DNA of 64,000 nucleotides from Candidatus Eiseniibacteriota bacterium (GTDB lineage Bacteria > Eisenbacteria > RBG-16-71-46 > CAIMUX01 > WJJG01). The notes beneath the pieces were generated by a model that was given only the letters and a program-made list of their open reading frames with translations, did not search any database and was not told the DNA's origin. Below are positions 55,642 to 64,000 of this stretch, piece by piece; the stretch's first letter is position 1; each line of letters starts with the position of its first letter. A program made the translations under genes and the position numbers. The DNA is taken from the NCBI GenBank assembly GCA_023129715.1, contig JAGMBO010000029.1, positions 31,018-95,017 on the forward strand. Reading direction: 5' to 3'.

Positions 55642-56445
55642 TCACGCGCCCGGCGGCCCTTTCCAACCGAGCAGGGCCAGCAACTCCGCGGTGATCATCG
55701 CGGAGGCGCCCCACAGCCGCGCTCCGTCGAGATCGAAGTAGGGCACGTGCACCCAGCGTCCTCCCATCATCGACTCCGCGTGGCGAAGTGAGGCGGGGTC
55801 GAGCAGGAATGAGACGGGCGTCTCCAGGATGCGCTTCACCTCCGAGGTGTTGTGCCGCAGATGGGGACGCTCCCGAGCGAGAGCCACGACCGGGTGGATC
55901 GTAAAACCGGTCGCCGGAACGTGGAGCGGGGAGAGGCGGCCGAGGAGTGTGACACGCTCCGGGGCAAGACCGATCTCTTCCAGAGCCTCGCGTAGGGCAG
56001 CCTCTTCGATCGTCTCTCCCGCCTCGATGAGCCCCCCGGGGTAGGCGACCTGATGCTTGTGCCACTCGACGAAGGCGGTGCGTTCGGTCAGAACCAGCGC
56101 TGGGTCAGCCCCCGCCCGGGGAGCTTCGGCGATATCGGCGCGCTCGCCGCAGCCCCCCACCCCGGGGGGTTCAGCGATATCGTCGCGGGCTCCATGGCCC
56201 CCTGCCCCGGGGGGTTCGGCAATATCGCCGGGCGCGCTCTTCGGCGGAGTCTGACGCCACGGCATCGGCAGCGCACATCCGTCACCCGGATAGATCAGCA
56301 GCAGCACCGCGGCGGGGCGTCCCGCGCGCCCCTCGCGCCGGGGATCCCACCCGGGGCGCGGTTGGGGCGCCAACCAGCGCTGCGCTCGCTCTCCGGGGAG
56401 CGGGCGTTGTAGTGCTGTCTCTAGCCGTGCTTCGAGCTGCTCCAT
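55642..56445 (-). CDS. CoA-pyrophosphatase-like Nudix hydrolase with repeat insert
   Basis: 267 aa. Nudix box from GGLIEAGE to REALEEIGL is complete. N-terminal LPGERAQRWLAPQPRP and C-terminal VPYFDLDGARLWGASAMIT, LLALLGW match NudL-type enzymes acting on CoA. Between RPAAVLLLIYP and LTERTAFVEWHKHQVAYPGG about 60 residues are inserted, mostly three 15-residue repeats (DIAEPPGAGGHGARD type). The insert should bulge from a loop and may not disturb catalysis. Confidence 0.85.
   Translation of the reverse strand: MEQLEARLETALQRPLPGERAQRWLAPQPRPGWDPRREGRAGRPAAVLLLIYPGDGCALPMPWRQTPPKSAPGDIAEPPGAGGHGARDDIAEPPGVGGCGERADIAEAPRAGADPALVLTERTAFVEWHKHQVAYPGGLIEAGETIEEAALREALEEIGLAPERVTLLGRLSPLHVPATGFTIHPVVALARERPHLRHNTSEVKRILETPVSFLLDPASLRHAESMMGGRWVHVPYFDLDGARLWGASAMITAELLALLGWKGPPGA
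56092..56226. repeat. 45-bp tandem repeat inside Nudix gene
   Basis: Three in-frame units of 45 bp marked by gatatcg/aatatcg at 56131, 56176 and 56221. Each encodes 15 residues starting DIAE. Confidence 0.85.
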
Positions 56446-56501
56446 CGTCTCTCGTCGTCAAACACACCGGGGCGTCCAGAAGGTTTCGCGCCCCAGTGCA
56501 C

Positions 56502-57800
56502 CTACCCCTCCTCCAGTTCGACAAGCTTCTCGCGCCCGCCGCGGTTGAGCGGATTGAGCTCGAGCGACTTGCGATAGTGGACGATCGCCTGCTCCTTGTC
56601 GCCATGGAGCAGGTAGACCTCACCAAGACTGTCCCAGGTATTGTACGAATCGGGAAAGGCTTCGACCAGCAGACGGAAGATCTCGATCGCCGCGGCGACG
56701 TCTTCCTTGTTGATCAGGTGATAGCCGAGACTGTTGAGTTCCGCCTCGTCGAAGTAGTAGGTGCCCGGTGCCGCGGCGCGCATCTCCTGGTACTCGTCCA
56801 AGGCACGCTCGATGCCCGCCGCCTCGACCGTCGCCTTGATTACCTTGGCCGCCGATTCCCCGGCGTATTTGGCGCAGCGGAATCCGACATTGAAGTCGAG
56901 CCAGTTGCTCTGCAGACCCGTGCGGATGTAGAGCCGGGCGCAGTATGGTCCCGTGTGCCAACCTCCGCCGCGGATGACCTTGAACTTGCCCTGCCCCGGA
57001 CCGGGCGGGTCCTGCGCGGGAGCCCGCGGGTAGTAGCCGGCGTCATACCAGTCCCGCACCCACTCGCAGACATTCCGGGTCATGTCGTGCAGGCCGAAGC
57101 CATTGGGTGGATAACTGCCGACCAGCGACGGGGCCGCGCTGCCGGTGAAGCCACTCGGGGCATAGAGCGTCGGATCGAGCTCATCACCATGAGAGAAGTT
57201 CTTGCCCTCGAGCCCTCCCCGAGCCGCGTACTCCCACTCCGCCTCGGTCGGCAGCCGCACACCTCGCCAGCGAGCGTAGGCCCGCGCGTCGAGCCAACTC
57301 ACGCCGACGACCGGGTAGTTGGGCCACTCGGTGCCTGAGCAGTACTCTTGCATGCCCCAGAACTCAGGCGCGCGGTGCCCGGTCGAGTCGCAGAACTCCT
57401 TGTACTGGGCGTTGGTGACTTCGTTCTTGTCGATGTAGAAGGGCGGGAGGGTCACGGTGCGGGGCGGACTGAAATCGGCATACCCCTCATGTCCCATGAC
57501 GAACTCCCCTCCGGAGAGCAAGATCATCTCCGCCTCGATCGGCACGAGGGAGTCGGGAGGCGTAGCCATCCCCTCCGCTGGAGGGCTTCCGCCCTCCGCC
57601 GCATCCTGCTCGTCGCCCTGCGCCGCATCCTGCTCGTCGCCCTCCGCCGCATCTTGCTCGTCGCCCTGCGCCCAGGCGGCAGACGGCAGGATGCCGATGG
57701 CGATCGCGACCAGGAACCCCAAGAGGATCGTCGGCAGCACAGTGCCCCGCCGGAGGCAGAAGGGCCGAAAGCTCCGGAAACGATCTGCATCTCTTCGCAT
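56502..57800 (-). CDS. Exported FGE/sulfatase-modifying-factor-like protein with TPRs
   Basis: 432 aa. Signal peptide (cleavage after AWA, about 44), a DEQDAA repeat linker, an FGE-sulfatase domain (about 90-312: MILLSGGEFVMG, NEVTNAQYKEFC, PVVGVSWLDARAYARWRG, RLPTEAEWEYAARGG, VCEWVRDWY, IRGGGWHTGPYC, FRC) and TPR helices to the end. True formylglycine-generating enzymes use two cysteines in RGGSYxC....C; here only the second, Cys287, is present (RGGGWHTGPYC). It is therefore probably a structural or differently active member. ATG 57800 follows agaggagtgacg. Confidence 0.8.
   Translation of the reverse strand: MRRDADRFRSFRPFCLRRGTVLPTILLGFLVAIAIGILPSAAWAQGDEQDAAEGDEQDAAQGDEQDAAEGGSPPAEGMATPPDSLVPIEAEMILLSGGEFVMGHEGYADFSPPRTVTLPPFYIDKNEVTNAQYKEFCDSTGHRAPEFWGMQEYCSGTEWPNYPVVGVSWLDARAYARWRGVRLPTEAEWEYAARGGLEGKNFSHGDELDPTLYAPSGFTGSAAPSLVGSYPPNGFGLHDMTRNVCEWVRDWYDAGYYPRAPAQDPPGPGQGKFKVIRGGGWHTGPYCARLYIRTGLQSNWLDFNVGFRCAKYAGESAAKVIKATVEAAGIERALDEYQEMRAAAPGTYYFDEAELNSLGYHLINKEDVAAAIEIFRLLVEAFPDSYNTWDSLGEVYLLHGDKEQAIVHYRKSLELNPLNRGGREKLVELEEG
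57601..57672. repeat. 24-bp tandem repeat, three copies
   Basis: Three units with two internal substitutions encode GDEQDAA(E/Q) just behind the signal peptide of the FGE-like protein. Confidence 0.93.
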
Positions 57801-58206
57801 CGTCACTCCTCTCTGGGGGGGACCAGCTCTCCGGGGCCCGTCCGGGCGTTGTCGGCGGGCCGTCAACGTCCTCGACGGTCTTGGCGCGGCGCTCGCGAGC
57901 GTCACGGGGGGAGTATGGGGGGTAGCGTGGGGGTAGTATAGAGAACGCTTCCGCCCTGCGCGAGTTCCCGGAGGCCGCCCGACTGGGGCGTATCTCGCGC
58001 AGTGCCCAGGGTCACTCCGCCCGCCGCGCGGCCCCGCGCGAGGAGGCAGTAGACTTGGGGGGCGTCGTCGGGCTAGTCTGATTTCCTGATCGTCAGCATC
58101 GCAACGCAATTCCGCCCAATGAGTTCCCTGGTGAGGACAGCGGCGGAGAGGCTGCGCTCGGCCCCGCGGCGGGGGCCGAGCCATTCAAGGCAAGGAGTCC
58201 AGCGCC
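57801..58206. other. Divergent promoter region
   Basis: 406 bp between the FGE-like gene and the asparaginase-like gene. No gene seen. RBS aaggag lies at about 58190 for the plus-strand gene; promoters for both directions must be here but none is clear. Confidence 0.4.
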
Positions 58207-58701
58207 ATGCGGATCCGGCTCTATGTCACCGGCGGGACGTTTGACAAGGAATACGACGAGATCAACGGCCACCTCTTCTTCAAGGACACCCATGTCCGCG
58301 AGATGCTCAAGCTCGGCCGTTGCAGCCTCGAACTCGAGATCCGCACCCTCATGATGATCGACAGCGAGGAAATGACGCCCGCTGACCGGGAGATGATCCG
58401 CAAGCATTGCAGCGAGAGCGACACCGACCGGATCGTGATCACCCACGGGACCGACACGATGTCGGAAACCGCAAGCTATCTCGGCAAGCAGCTCAAGGAC
58501 AGGACCGTTGTGCTCGTCGGCGCGCTGGTCCCCTACACCTTCGGCAGCTCGGATGGGCTCTTCAATCTGGGCAGCGCCATGGCCTTCGCGCAAACCCTGC
58601 CCCCCGGCGTCTATGTCGCCATGAATGGACGCTGCTTCCCTTGGGACAATGTGCGCAAGAATCGCTCGACCGGTTTCTTCGAAGCCCCCCGCTCGTCATG
58701 A
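58207..58701 (+). CDS. Short asparaginase-like protein
   Basis: 164 aa, corresponding to the N-terminal catalytic domain of type I/II asparaginases only. Both active-site threonine blocks exist: YVTGGTFDK (Thr near residue 11) and VITHGTDTMSETA. The C-terminal domain that completes the active site in the usual ~330-aa enzyme is absent, but stand-alone forms of this size occur widely, so it is probably not truncated. Its neighbours GlnA-like and AsnA also handle amide nitrogen. Confidence 0.8.
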   Translation: MRIRLYVTGGTFDKEYDEINGHLFFKDTHVREMLKLGRCSLELEIRTLMMIDSEEMTPADREMIRKHCSESDTDRIVITHGTDTMSETASYLGKQLKDRTVVLVGALVPYTFGSSDGLFNLGSAMAFAQTLPPGVYVAMNGRCFPWDNVRKNRSTGFFEAPRSS

Positions 58702-58776
58702 TTGCCTCGCCCGGGGGGACGTGGTATCGATGGCGTCGTTCCGCCGTCCTGCAACCCGTGATCCCGTGGAGGCCCC

Positions 58777-60285
58777 ATGTCGAGAAGCTCCGAGTTCCGT
58801 TCTTCCCCGGCATCCCGCGGCAGTAGCAGGTCGAAGACTGCCGGAGTCGCGGCGGAGCCGCATCGCGCCGCCGCATCGAAGACGCGGGGCGGCCGGCCCG
58901 CGCCCAAGACCGGGAATCCTTCTTCCGGCGCGCCGCAGATCGATCCGCGCGAGCTGCTCGACCGGGTGAAGCGGGATGCGGTGCACTTCATCAATCTGCA
59001 ATTCACCGATGTCCTCGGAACTCTGAAAGGGGTCACGATCACCGCGGCAGGACTGCCGGAAGCCCTCGAACGGGGCGCCTGGTTCGATGGCTCATCCATC
59101 GAGGGTTTCGCCCGGATCCACGAGTCGGACATGGTCCTGCGCCCCGATCCCGACACCTATCGGCTGCTGCCCTGGGGGCCCGCGGAGCGCCGGCAGGCGC
59201 GGCTGATCTGTGACGTGCACACGCCCGCGGGGGATCCTTTTCCCGGCGATCCCCGTCACGTGCTCAAGCGTGGGATCGCCGAGGCCGCCTCGCTGGGCTA
59301 CACGTACAATACCGGACCGGAACTCGAGTTCTTCCTCTTCAAGAAGGGCAACGCCCAGAGCGACGGCCTGCCGCTGCGGCCGGTGCCCCACGACGTGGGC
59401 GGCTATTTCGACTTCTCGCCCCAGGATCTCGCCTCGATCGTCCGGGCCGACATCCTGCGAATCATCCAGAAGCTCGGCATGGAGGGAGAGACGGCGCATC
59501 ATGAGGTAGCCATCGGGCAGCACGAGATCGACATCCGCTACGCCGATGCCCTTACCGCGGCCGATAACGTGATGACGTTGCGCCAGGCGATCAAGGCGGT
59601 CGCCGCCGAGCACGACCTCTACGCAACCTTCATGCCCAAGCCGCTCTTCGGCATCAACGGATCGGGTATGCATGTCCATCAGAGCTTCTTCGACCGCAAG
59701 AGCCGCAACGCCTTCTACGCGGCCGAAGGAGTCTACAACCTCTCACCGATCGCCCTGCACTTCATCGCCGGACAACTCGCGCACGCCTGCGCGTTAACCG
59801 CGGTGGTGGCACCGACGGTCAACTCCTACAAGCGCCTGACCCCCGGGTACGAGGCACCGGTCTACGTCTGCTGGGCGCACGTCAATCGCTCGTCGTTGAT
59901 CCGCGTGCCGCGCTGCTCTCCCGGCCGCGAACAGGCGGCCCGGGTGGAGTTGCGCTGTCCCGATCCGAGCGCCAACCCCTACCTCGCCTTCGCCGCGATG
60001 CTCGCCGCGGGCCTCGACGGCGTGAGGCGCGAGCTCGCGGCGCCCGAGCCGGTCGAGGAAGACGTCTATCACTTCGATCCGCCGCAGCTCGAGGAGCACG
60101 GAATCACCTCGTTGCCCGGAACGCTGGAGGAAGCCCTCACCGCCCTCGCCCGAGACGCGGTCGTGCGCGGCGCCCTTGGAGAACATGTCTACGAGACCTT
60201 TGCGCGGGCGAAGCAAGCCGAATGGGATGAGTACCGCATCCAGGTAACCGACTGGGAGCTGCAGCGCTACCTCGAGACGCTCTAG
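58777..60285 (+). CDS. glnA: Glutamine synthetase, type I
   Basis: 502 aa; makes glutamine from glutamate, ammonia and ATP. Key blocks: FDGSSIEGFARIHESDM, GPELEFFLF, HHEVAIGQHEIDIRYADAL, NGSGMHVHQSFF, and PTVNSYKRLTPGYEAP. The adenylylation site NLYxLPxE of GSI-beta enzymes is not seen, so regulation by adenylyl transfer is unlikely. The first ~53 residues are Ser/Arg-rich and unlike other GS; translation may begin later, but no good internal ATG exists. The next gene starts directly after its stop. Confidence 0.93.
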   Translation: MSRSSEFRSSPASRGSSRSKTAGVAAEPHRAAASKTRGGRPAPKTGNPSSGAPQIDPRELLDRVKRDAVHFINLQFTDVLGTLKGVTITAAGLPEALERGAWFDGSSIEGFARIHESDMVLRPDPDTYRLLPWGPAERRQARLICDVHTPAGDPFPGDPRHVLKRGIAEAASLGYTYNTGPELEFFLFKKGNAQSDGLPLRPVPHDVGGYFDFSPQDLASIVRADILRIIQKLGMEGETAHHEVAIGQHEIDIRYADALTAADNVMTLRQAIKAVAAEHDLYATFMPKPLFGINGSGMHVHQSFFDRKSRNAFYAAEGVYNLSPIALHFIAGQLAHACALTAVVAPTVNSYKRLTPGYEAPVYVCWAHVNRSSLIRVPRCSPGREQAARVELRCPDPSANPYLAFAAMLAAGLDGVRRELAAPEPVEEDVYHFDPPQLEEHGITSLPGTLEEALTALARDAVVRGALGEHVYETFARAKQAEWDEYRIQVTDWELQRYLETL

Positions 60286-62409
60286 ATGACGAAGCGCAGG
60301 ATATCCCCCTGGCTGATTCTGGGCGCGATCCTGCTCTTCGGTCTCTGCATGCGCGTGGCCTACCTGGCCGAACTCCTCGATGCCCCCGACTTCCGCGTCC
60401 CGCTGCGCGACGCAGCCTTCCACGACTACTGGGCGCGCGGGATCGCCTTTGGCGAATGGAGCCCTCCGGCGGATGATCCCGATCCCCGGATTCGAGAGGT
60501 GCCCTTCCTACGCCCTCCCGGCTACTCCTACTTCCTGGCCGGCGTCTATGCCGTCAGCGGTGGCGACTACCTGGCGGCGCGCATCGCCCAGATGCTCCTC
60601 GGGCTGCTCAATGCCGTGTTGGCCTACCTGTTGGGGCGCGCGGTCTTCAATCGCGCCGTCGGCTTCATCTTGGCGACCTTCTGTGCCGGCTACTGGACCT
60701 TGATCTACTTCGAGGGGGAGCTGCAGGCCCCGGTTCTCACCGTGACTCTGGGACTCACGCTCCTCCTGTCGTTATCACACTGGCGGTGTAAACCGACAGG
60801 GTGGCGCGCACTGATCGCCGGTCTCGCCCTCGGAGCGCTGGCGTTGACCCGCGCCAATGTGCTCGCTTTCATCCCGGTGGCCATGCTCTGGATCGTGTGG
60901 CTCGCTCGCGGCCCCGGCCTGCGCCGGCACGCCTTGGCGCACGCCGGCCTGCTCATGCTGGGCACCCTGCTCGCCGTCGCACCGGTCACGATCCGCAATG
61001 CGGTCGTGTCCGGAGACTTCGTGCCGATCTCGGTCAACGGGGAGATCAATCTGTTGATCGGCAACAACGCGCAGAGTACCGCAACGAGCGTCACGATTCC
61101 CGACTTGGAGGCATGGACCGGAACGAACCGTTGGGGTTTCTTTCTCTACGATGAGATCGTCCGGGGTCTCTCGCGCCAGGAGGGACGGCAGCTCAGCTAC
61201 GCCGAGGCGGGCGACTACTTCTCGCGCCAGGCGCTCGATTATATTCGTACTCACCCGGGGCGCACCGCCCGGCGTTGGCTCGAGCGCGCGGTACTCTTCT
61301 GGGGTCCGGCGGAGGTCTCGAGCAACAAGACAATCGCGCTGGAGAAAAGCAACAGCCCCCTGCTACGCGTGCAGCCGGGCTTCCCGGTCGTGCTCACCAC
61401 GGCACTGTTCGGACTCAGCTTCCTGCTCCTCGGAGATCGCTGGTTGCCGCGCCGGTTCCCGGCTCGCAACCGTGCCGCCGCGCCGGCGGCCGACCGCCCC
61501 ATGCTGCTTCTCATCGGCCTCTTCATCCTGACCTACTTCGTCTCCTTCCTGCCCTTCATCGCCGCCGCTCGATTCCGCGCCCCCCTACTGCCGTTGGTCT
61601 CGCTGTTCGGCGCGTACGGGCTCTATCGCGCGATCCAGATCGCGCGGGCGCGTATGTGGGGCCCGCTGGCGATTGCCGGCCTCCTCGCCGCGGCGCTCTT
61701 CGCTCTCTCCAGCCGGCCGCTGGTCGCCCATGAATCCGATCCCGCCTGGTGGCACACGGAGCGGGCAACCGCGCTGTCACGGGGGGGAGATCCGGCCGCC
61801 GCGGAGCGCGAACTGCTCCGCGCCCTGGAGGCCAACCCGGGTTTCGTCGATGCGCGCGCCAAGCTGGCCGGCGTCCTGACCCAGCTCGGCCGCCACGAGG
61901 AGGCGCTCGGTCACTACGACGAGCTGCTCCGGCACCGGCCCGACCGCGCCGACCTGCGGGAGCAGCGAGCCGCCACATTGGTCACCATGGGCGCCGGCCG
62001 TCGCGCCCTGGGCGAGCTACGGGCGTTGACCCGCGAGCACCCGAACCTCTTCGGCCCCCACTACCACTTGGGCCGGGCCCTCCTGCAGCTCGGCGATTAT
62101 CGTGGAGCGAAGCAGGCGCTGCGTCGCGCGGTCGCCATCGACCCCGGCCAATCCCATGCTCATGTCTATCTGGGCATTGCCCTCGCGAGCCAGGGCGACC
62201 TGCAGGGCGCGCTGCCCCACTACCGCCGGGCGACGGAACTCGATCCTGACTCGCCCGAGAGCCTGTTCAACTTGGGCGTGGCCCTCCAAGAGCTCGGGCA
62301 ACGCGCCGAGGCCGCGGCCACCTTCCGCCGAACGTTGGAGATCGACCCCGGCTTCGAGCGCGCCCGCCGGCAGCTCGAGGCATTGGAGGCCGAGCGCTCG
62401 CCGCGGTAG
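60286..62409 (+). CDS. GT-C glycosyltransferase-like membrane protein with TPR tail (copy 2)
   Basis: 707 aa. N-terminal ten or so membrane helices with GT39-like features (RDAAFHDYWARGIAFGEW with candidate catalytic Asp; FLRPPGYSYFLAGVYAVSG). The C-terminal 230 residues form about six TPR units (e.g. RALEANPGFVDARAKLAGVL, RAVAIDPGQSHAHVYLGIAL). It starts with no gap after glnA, so it may be co-transcribed with it. Same architecture as the protein at 47225. Sugar and acceptor unknown. Confidence 0.85.
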   Translation: MTKRRISPWLILGAILLFGLCMRVAYLAELLDAPDFRVPLRDAAFHDYWARGIAFGEWSPPADDPDPRIREVPFLRPPGYSYFLAGVYAVSGGDYLAARIAQMLLGLLNAVLAYLLGRAVFNRAVGFILATFCAGYWTLIYFEGELQAPVLTVTLGLTLLLSLSHWRCKPTGWRALIAGLALGALALTRANVLAFIPVAMLWIVWLARGPGLRRHALAHAGLLMLGTLLAVAPVTIRNAVVSGDFVPISVNGEINLLIGNNAQSTATSVTIPDLEAWTGTNRWGFFLYDEIVRGLSRQEGRQLSYAEAGDYFSRQALDYIRTHPGRTARRWLERAVLFWGPAEVSSNKTIALEKSNSPLLRVQPGFPVVLTTALFGLSFLLLGDRWLPRRFPARNRAAAPAADRPMLLLIGLFILTYFVSFLPFIAAARFRAPLLPLVSLFGAYGLYRAIQIARARMWGPLAIAGLLAAALFALSSRPLVAHESDPAWWHTERATALSRGGDPAAAERELLRALEANPGFVDARAKLAGVLTQLGRHEEALGHYDELLRHRPDRADLREQRAATLVTMGAGRRALGELRALTREHPNLFGPHYHLGRALLQLGDYRGAKQALRRAVAIDPGQSHAHVYLGIALASQGDLQGALPHYRRATELDPDSPESLFNLGVALQELGQRAEAAATFRRTLEIDPGFERARRQLEALEAERSPR

Positions 62410-62464
62410 GTCCTGCTTCTCGATTGCACACCCCGGTAGGCTCTGCTTCTCCGCCCACTAACGA

Positions 62465-62497
62465 ACAGCCGCCGGAAACCTCGTTCCCGGCGGCTGT
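62465..62497. terminator. Hairpin terminator between convergent genes
   Basis: 11-bp perfect stem (acagccgccgg with ccggcggctgt), 11-nt loop. It lies between the ends of the GT-C gene and asnA; T-rich only weakly on the plus side, so it may serve both directions imperfectly. Confidence 0.7.
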
Positions 62498-62558
62498 GTT
62501 CATGAGCTCGGCTTCCGCGTGCACGGCCCTTCGAGAGAGCCGGTGCGGCGCAGACCGT

Positions 62559-63689
62559 CTACTGGAGCACGTGAATGTTCTTCTTCTTGCAGATGTCTCT
62601 CAGCTCCCGCGGCCAGATGGTCACGCTCACCTCGCCGATGTGGGCCTTCTTGAGCAAATACATGTAGGTGCGCGACTGACCGATCCCGCCCCCGATGCTC
62701 AGCGGAACCTCATCGTTCATGATCATCCGGTGGTAGGGCAGCGTGAGAGAATCGAGCTGGCCGGAGAGCTCGAGCTGCTGCTTCAAGGTCTCCTTGGTCA
62801 CCCGGATGCCCATCGAGGTCAGCTCGTGACGGCGCTTGGTGACATGGTTCCAGACGAGGATGTCACCATTGAGGCCATGCATCGTCTGTCCGTTCTTGGT
62901 GATCGTCTCGGTTACCCAGTCGTCGTAGTCGGCAGCGCGCATCTCGTGCGGATAGCCATCCTTCAGCACCCAGCCAATGCCAATGATGAAGACTGCCGGG
63001 TACTTCTTGATCACCTGCGTCTCACGTTGCTTGCGGGGCAGGTCGGGGTACATGTCGAGGATCTCCTCGGCATGCAGGAAGACCAGCTCTTCGGGCAGGC
63101 CCGGGTACTCGTCCGACTTCAGCTGCGGATACATGTCCAGCGCGAGCGCCTCGGCGCCGCGGAGGACCTTCCAGATCTTGCGAACCGTGTCCTTGAGGTA
63201 GTCGAGCGTACGATCCTTCTCGGTGATCACCTTCTCCCAGTCCCACTGGTCGACATAGGAGCTGTGATCATGGTCGAGGAAGTAGTCCTTGCGCACGGCG
63301 AGCATGTCGGTGTTGATGCCCTCGCCGACCTGGCAGCCGAACTGCTTCAGGGCCCACCGCTTCCACTTCGTCGCCGCCTGGACGACCTGTGCCCGGATCG
63401 GCTGATCCAACCCGAGCCCCGCGGGGAATTCCACCGGCGTGCGTGACCCGTCGCGGTCGAGCATGTCGTTCATGCCGCTCTCGCGATCGACGATCAAGGG
63501 AACCTGAACCATTTGCAGGTTCAGCTCCTTGGCGAGGTTCTCCTCGATGTAGCCCTTGACCGCGTGAAGCGCCCGCATCGTCTCCATGGGGGTGAGAATC
63601 GAGCTGTAATCGGCGGGAAGGATCTTGTCCACCTCTTCGTACGTGCTGATTCCCGGCCCGGCGAGATCTGCCTGCTTGTCCATCGTCAT
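62559..63689 (-). CDS. asnA: Aspartate-ammonia ligase AsnA
   Basis: 376 aa; makes asparagine from aspartate and ammonia with ATP, a class II tRNA-synthetase fold. Blocks VQVPLIVDRESGMND, RTPVEFPAGLG, QPIRAQVVQAATKWKRWAL, VDQWDWEKVI and the final SIGGGIGQSRTYMYLL are typical. Start ATG 63689 follows gaggaag; longer than E. coli AsnA (330 aa) by an insert around residues 190-220. Next to a glutamine synthetase and an asparaginase-like gene. Confidence 0.93.
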   Translation of the reverse strand: MTMDKQADLAGPGISTYEEVDKILPADYSSILTPMETMRALHAVKGYIEENLAKELNLQMVQVPLIVDRESGMNDMLDRDGSRTPVEFPAGLGLDQPIRAQVVQAATKWKRWALKQFGCQVGEGINTDMLAVRKDYFLDHDHSSYVDQWDWEKVITEKDRTLDYLKDTVRKIWKVLRGAEALALDMYPQLKSDEYPGLPEELVFLHAEEILDMYPDLPRKQRETQVIKKYPAVFIIGIGWVLKDGYPHEMRAADYDDWVTETITKNGQTMHGLNGDILVWNHVTKRRHELTSMGIRVTKETLKQQLELSGQLDSLTLPYHRMIMNDEVPLSIGGGIGQSRTYMYLLKKAHIGEVSVTIWPRELRDICKKKNIHVLQ

Positions 63690-64000
63690 CTCCAACTTCC
63701 TCTCCTCTAAGGGCCTATGGTTTGAACTGAAGCCAAGCAGTCTAGCATCCTACGAGCCCGCGCGCAATAGCGGACCGGGCCGGCCGGAAGCTGTCTCTGG
63801 CCGATGCGCACCGGCTGGCTGGCAGCGCTACTTACGCTTCTGCAGACAGTTGATCCTAATCCGTCGGAACTTCTGTGAGGCAGTGAGGAGTTCAGAATGG
63901 GCTCCTCATCTGCCTTTTCGGTTGTGTCACCACAACTCAAAGCGAGAAAGGAGAGCCCGCTTTCAATGAGACTAACCCTAATGGGTCAATAGTCTACGCT
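63690..64000. other. Upstream region of asnA, window edge
   Basis: No gene supported. A very short ORF with a good RBS (aaggagag, ATG 63966, 8 codons) is noted but not called. Confidence 0.4.

Noticed and set aside
63966..63992. 8-codon ORF with a good RBS near the window end
   Set aside because: Too short to support; it could be a leader peptide for something beyond the window, but nothing shows that.
1..64000. Genome-wide recoding of UGA as a sense codon
   Set aside because: Many well-identified genes here, such as sortase, the IS91-element recombinase and the MFP, end in TGA at the normal family length.
1..64000. CRISPR array
   Set aside because: The repeats found are tandem without unique spacers of regular size, and no cas gene is present.

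Overview
The window is 64 kb of GC-rich bacterial chromosome with close gene packing on both strands. Three large secreted proteins end in a FlgD-like C-terminal domain, one is a gingipain-like C25 peptidase, and one Cys-rich secreted protein ends in SWGAIKALYR. Together with a class-GN-type sortase/VIT-VWA pair, this suggests a Gram-negative from the wider FCB or candidate-phylum space (Krumholzibacteriota/Eiseniibacteriota-like). That placement is inference; there is no rRNA here.

Layout. 0.1-3.4 kb: sortase and its VIT/VWA target. 4-8.2 kb: two secreted proteins, with a strong terminator between them. 8.2-24.4 kb: HD hydrolase, ThiC, Tricorn-type protease, C25 peptidase, FIST sensor, MATE exporter, SppA, AmmeMemoRadiSam radical SAM enzyme. 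24.4-30.1 kb: an accessory island with visibly more AT, holding MazEF, a Nudix enzyme, an XRE cassette with two genes broken by UGA, an IS91-like element (frameshifted HUH transposase plus intact tyrosine recombinase), and scraps of a second integrase and a multihaem cytochrome. 30.1-36.5 kb: HD protein, lipoprotein, sdhCDAB, and a dihaem/molybdopterin-domain-like lipoprotein. 36.6-38.4 kb: AbiEi/AbiEii type IV toxin-antitoxin with an apparently leaderless promoter. 38.8-47 kb: two small exported paralogues, then a TetR-TolC-MFP-RND efflux operon. 47-64 kb: GT-C/TPR membrane protein, a secreted thioredoxin-like protein, small regulators, an unknown two-gene operon, CoA-type Nudix, FGE-like/TPR protein, asparaginase-like protein, type I glutamine synthetase, a second GT-C/TPR protein, and AsnA.

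The main discovery is at 49191..51257. A signal-peptide ORF is separated from a 635-codon ORF by one in-frame UGA exactly where a thioredoxin WCxxC first cysteine belongs (W-U-S-Y-C). The RNA just after the UGA folds on paper into a hairpin with a bulged U and an apical GGU, with the same internal spacing as the E. coli fdhF SECIS. I read this as an undescribed exported selenoprotein with a FlgD-like sorting domain. The two other in-frame UGAs in the window (26.4-26.6 kb) lack such a hairpin and look like CGA-to-TGA decay.

A second theme is short in-frame tandem repeats that have grown inside protein-coding sequence (VIT signal peptide, sortase N-terminus, Nudix insert, FGE-like N-terminus, Cys-rich protein). 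No CRISPR array, tRNA, rRNA or prophage was seen.
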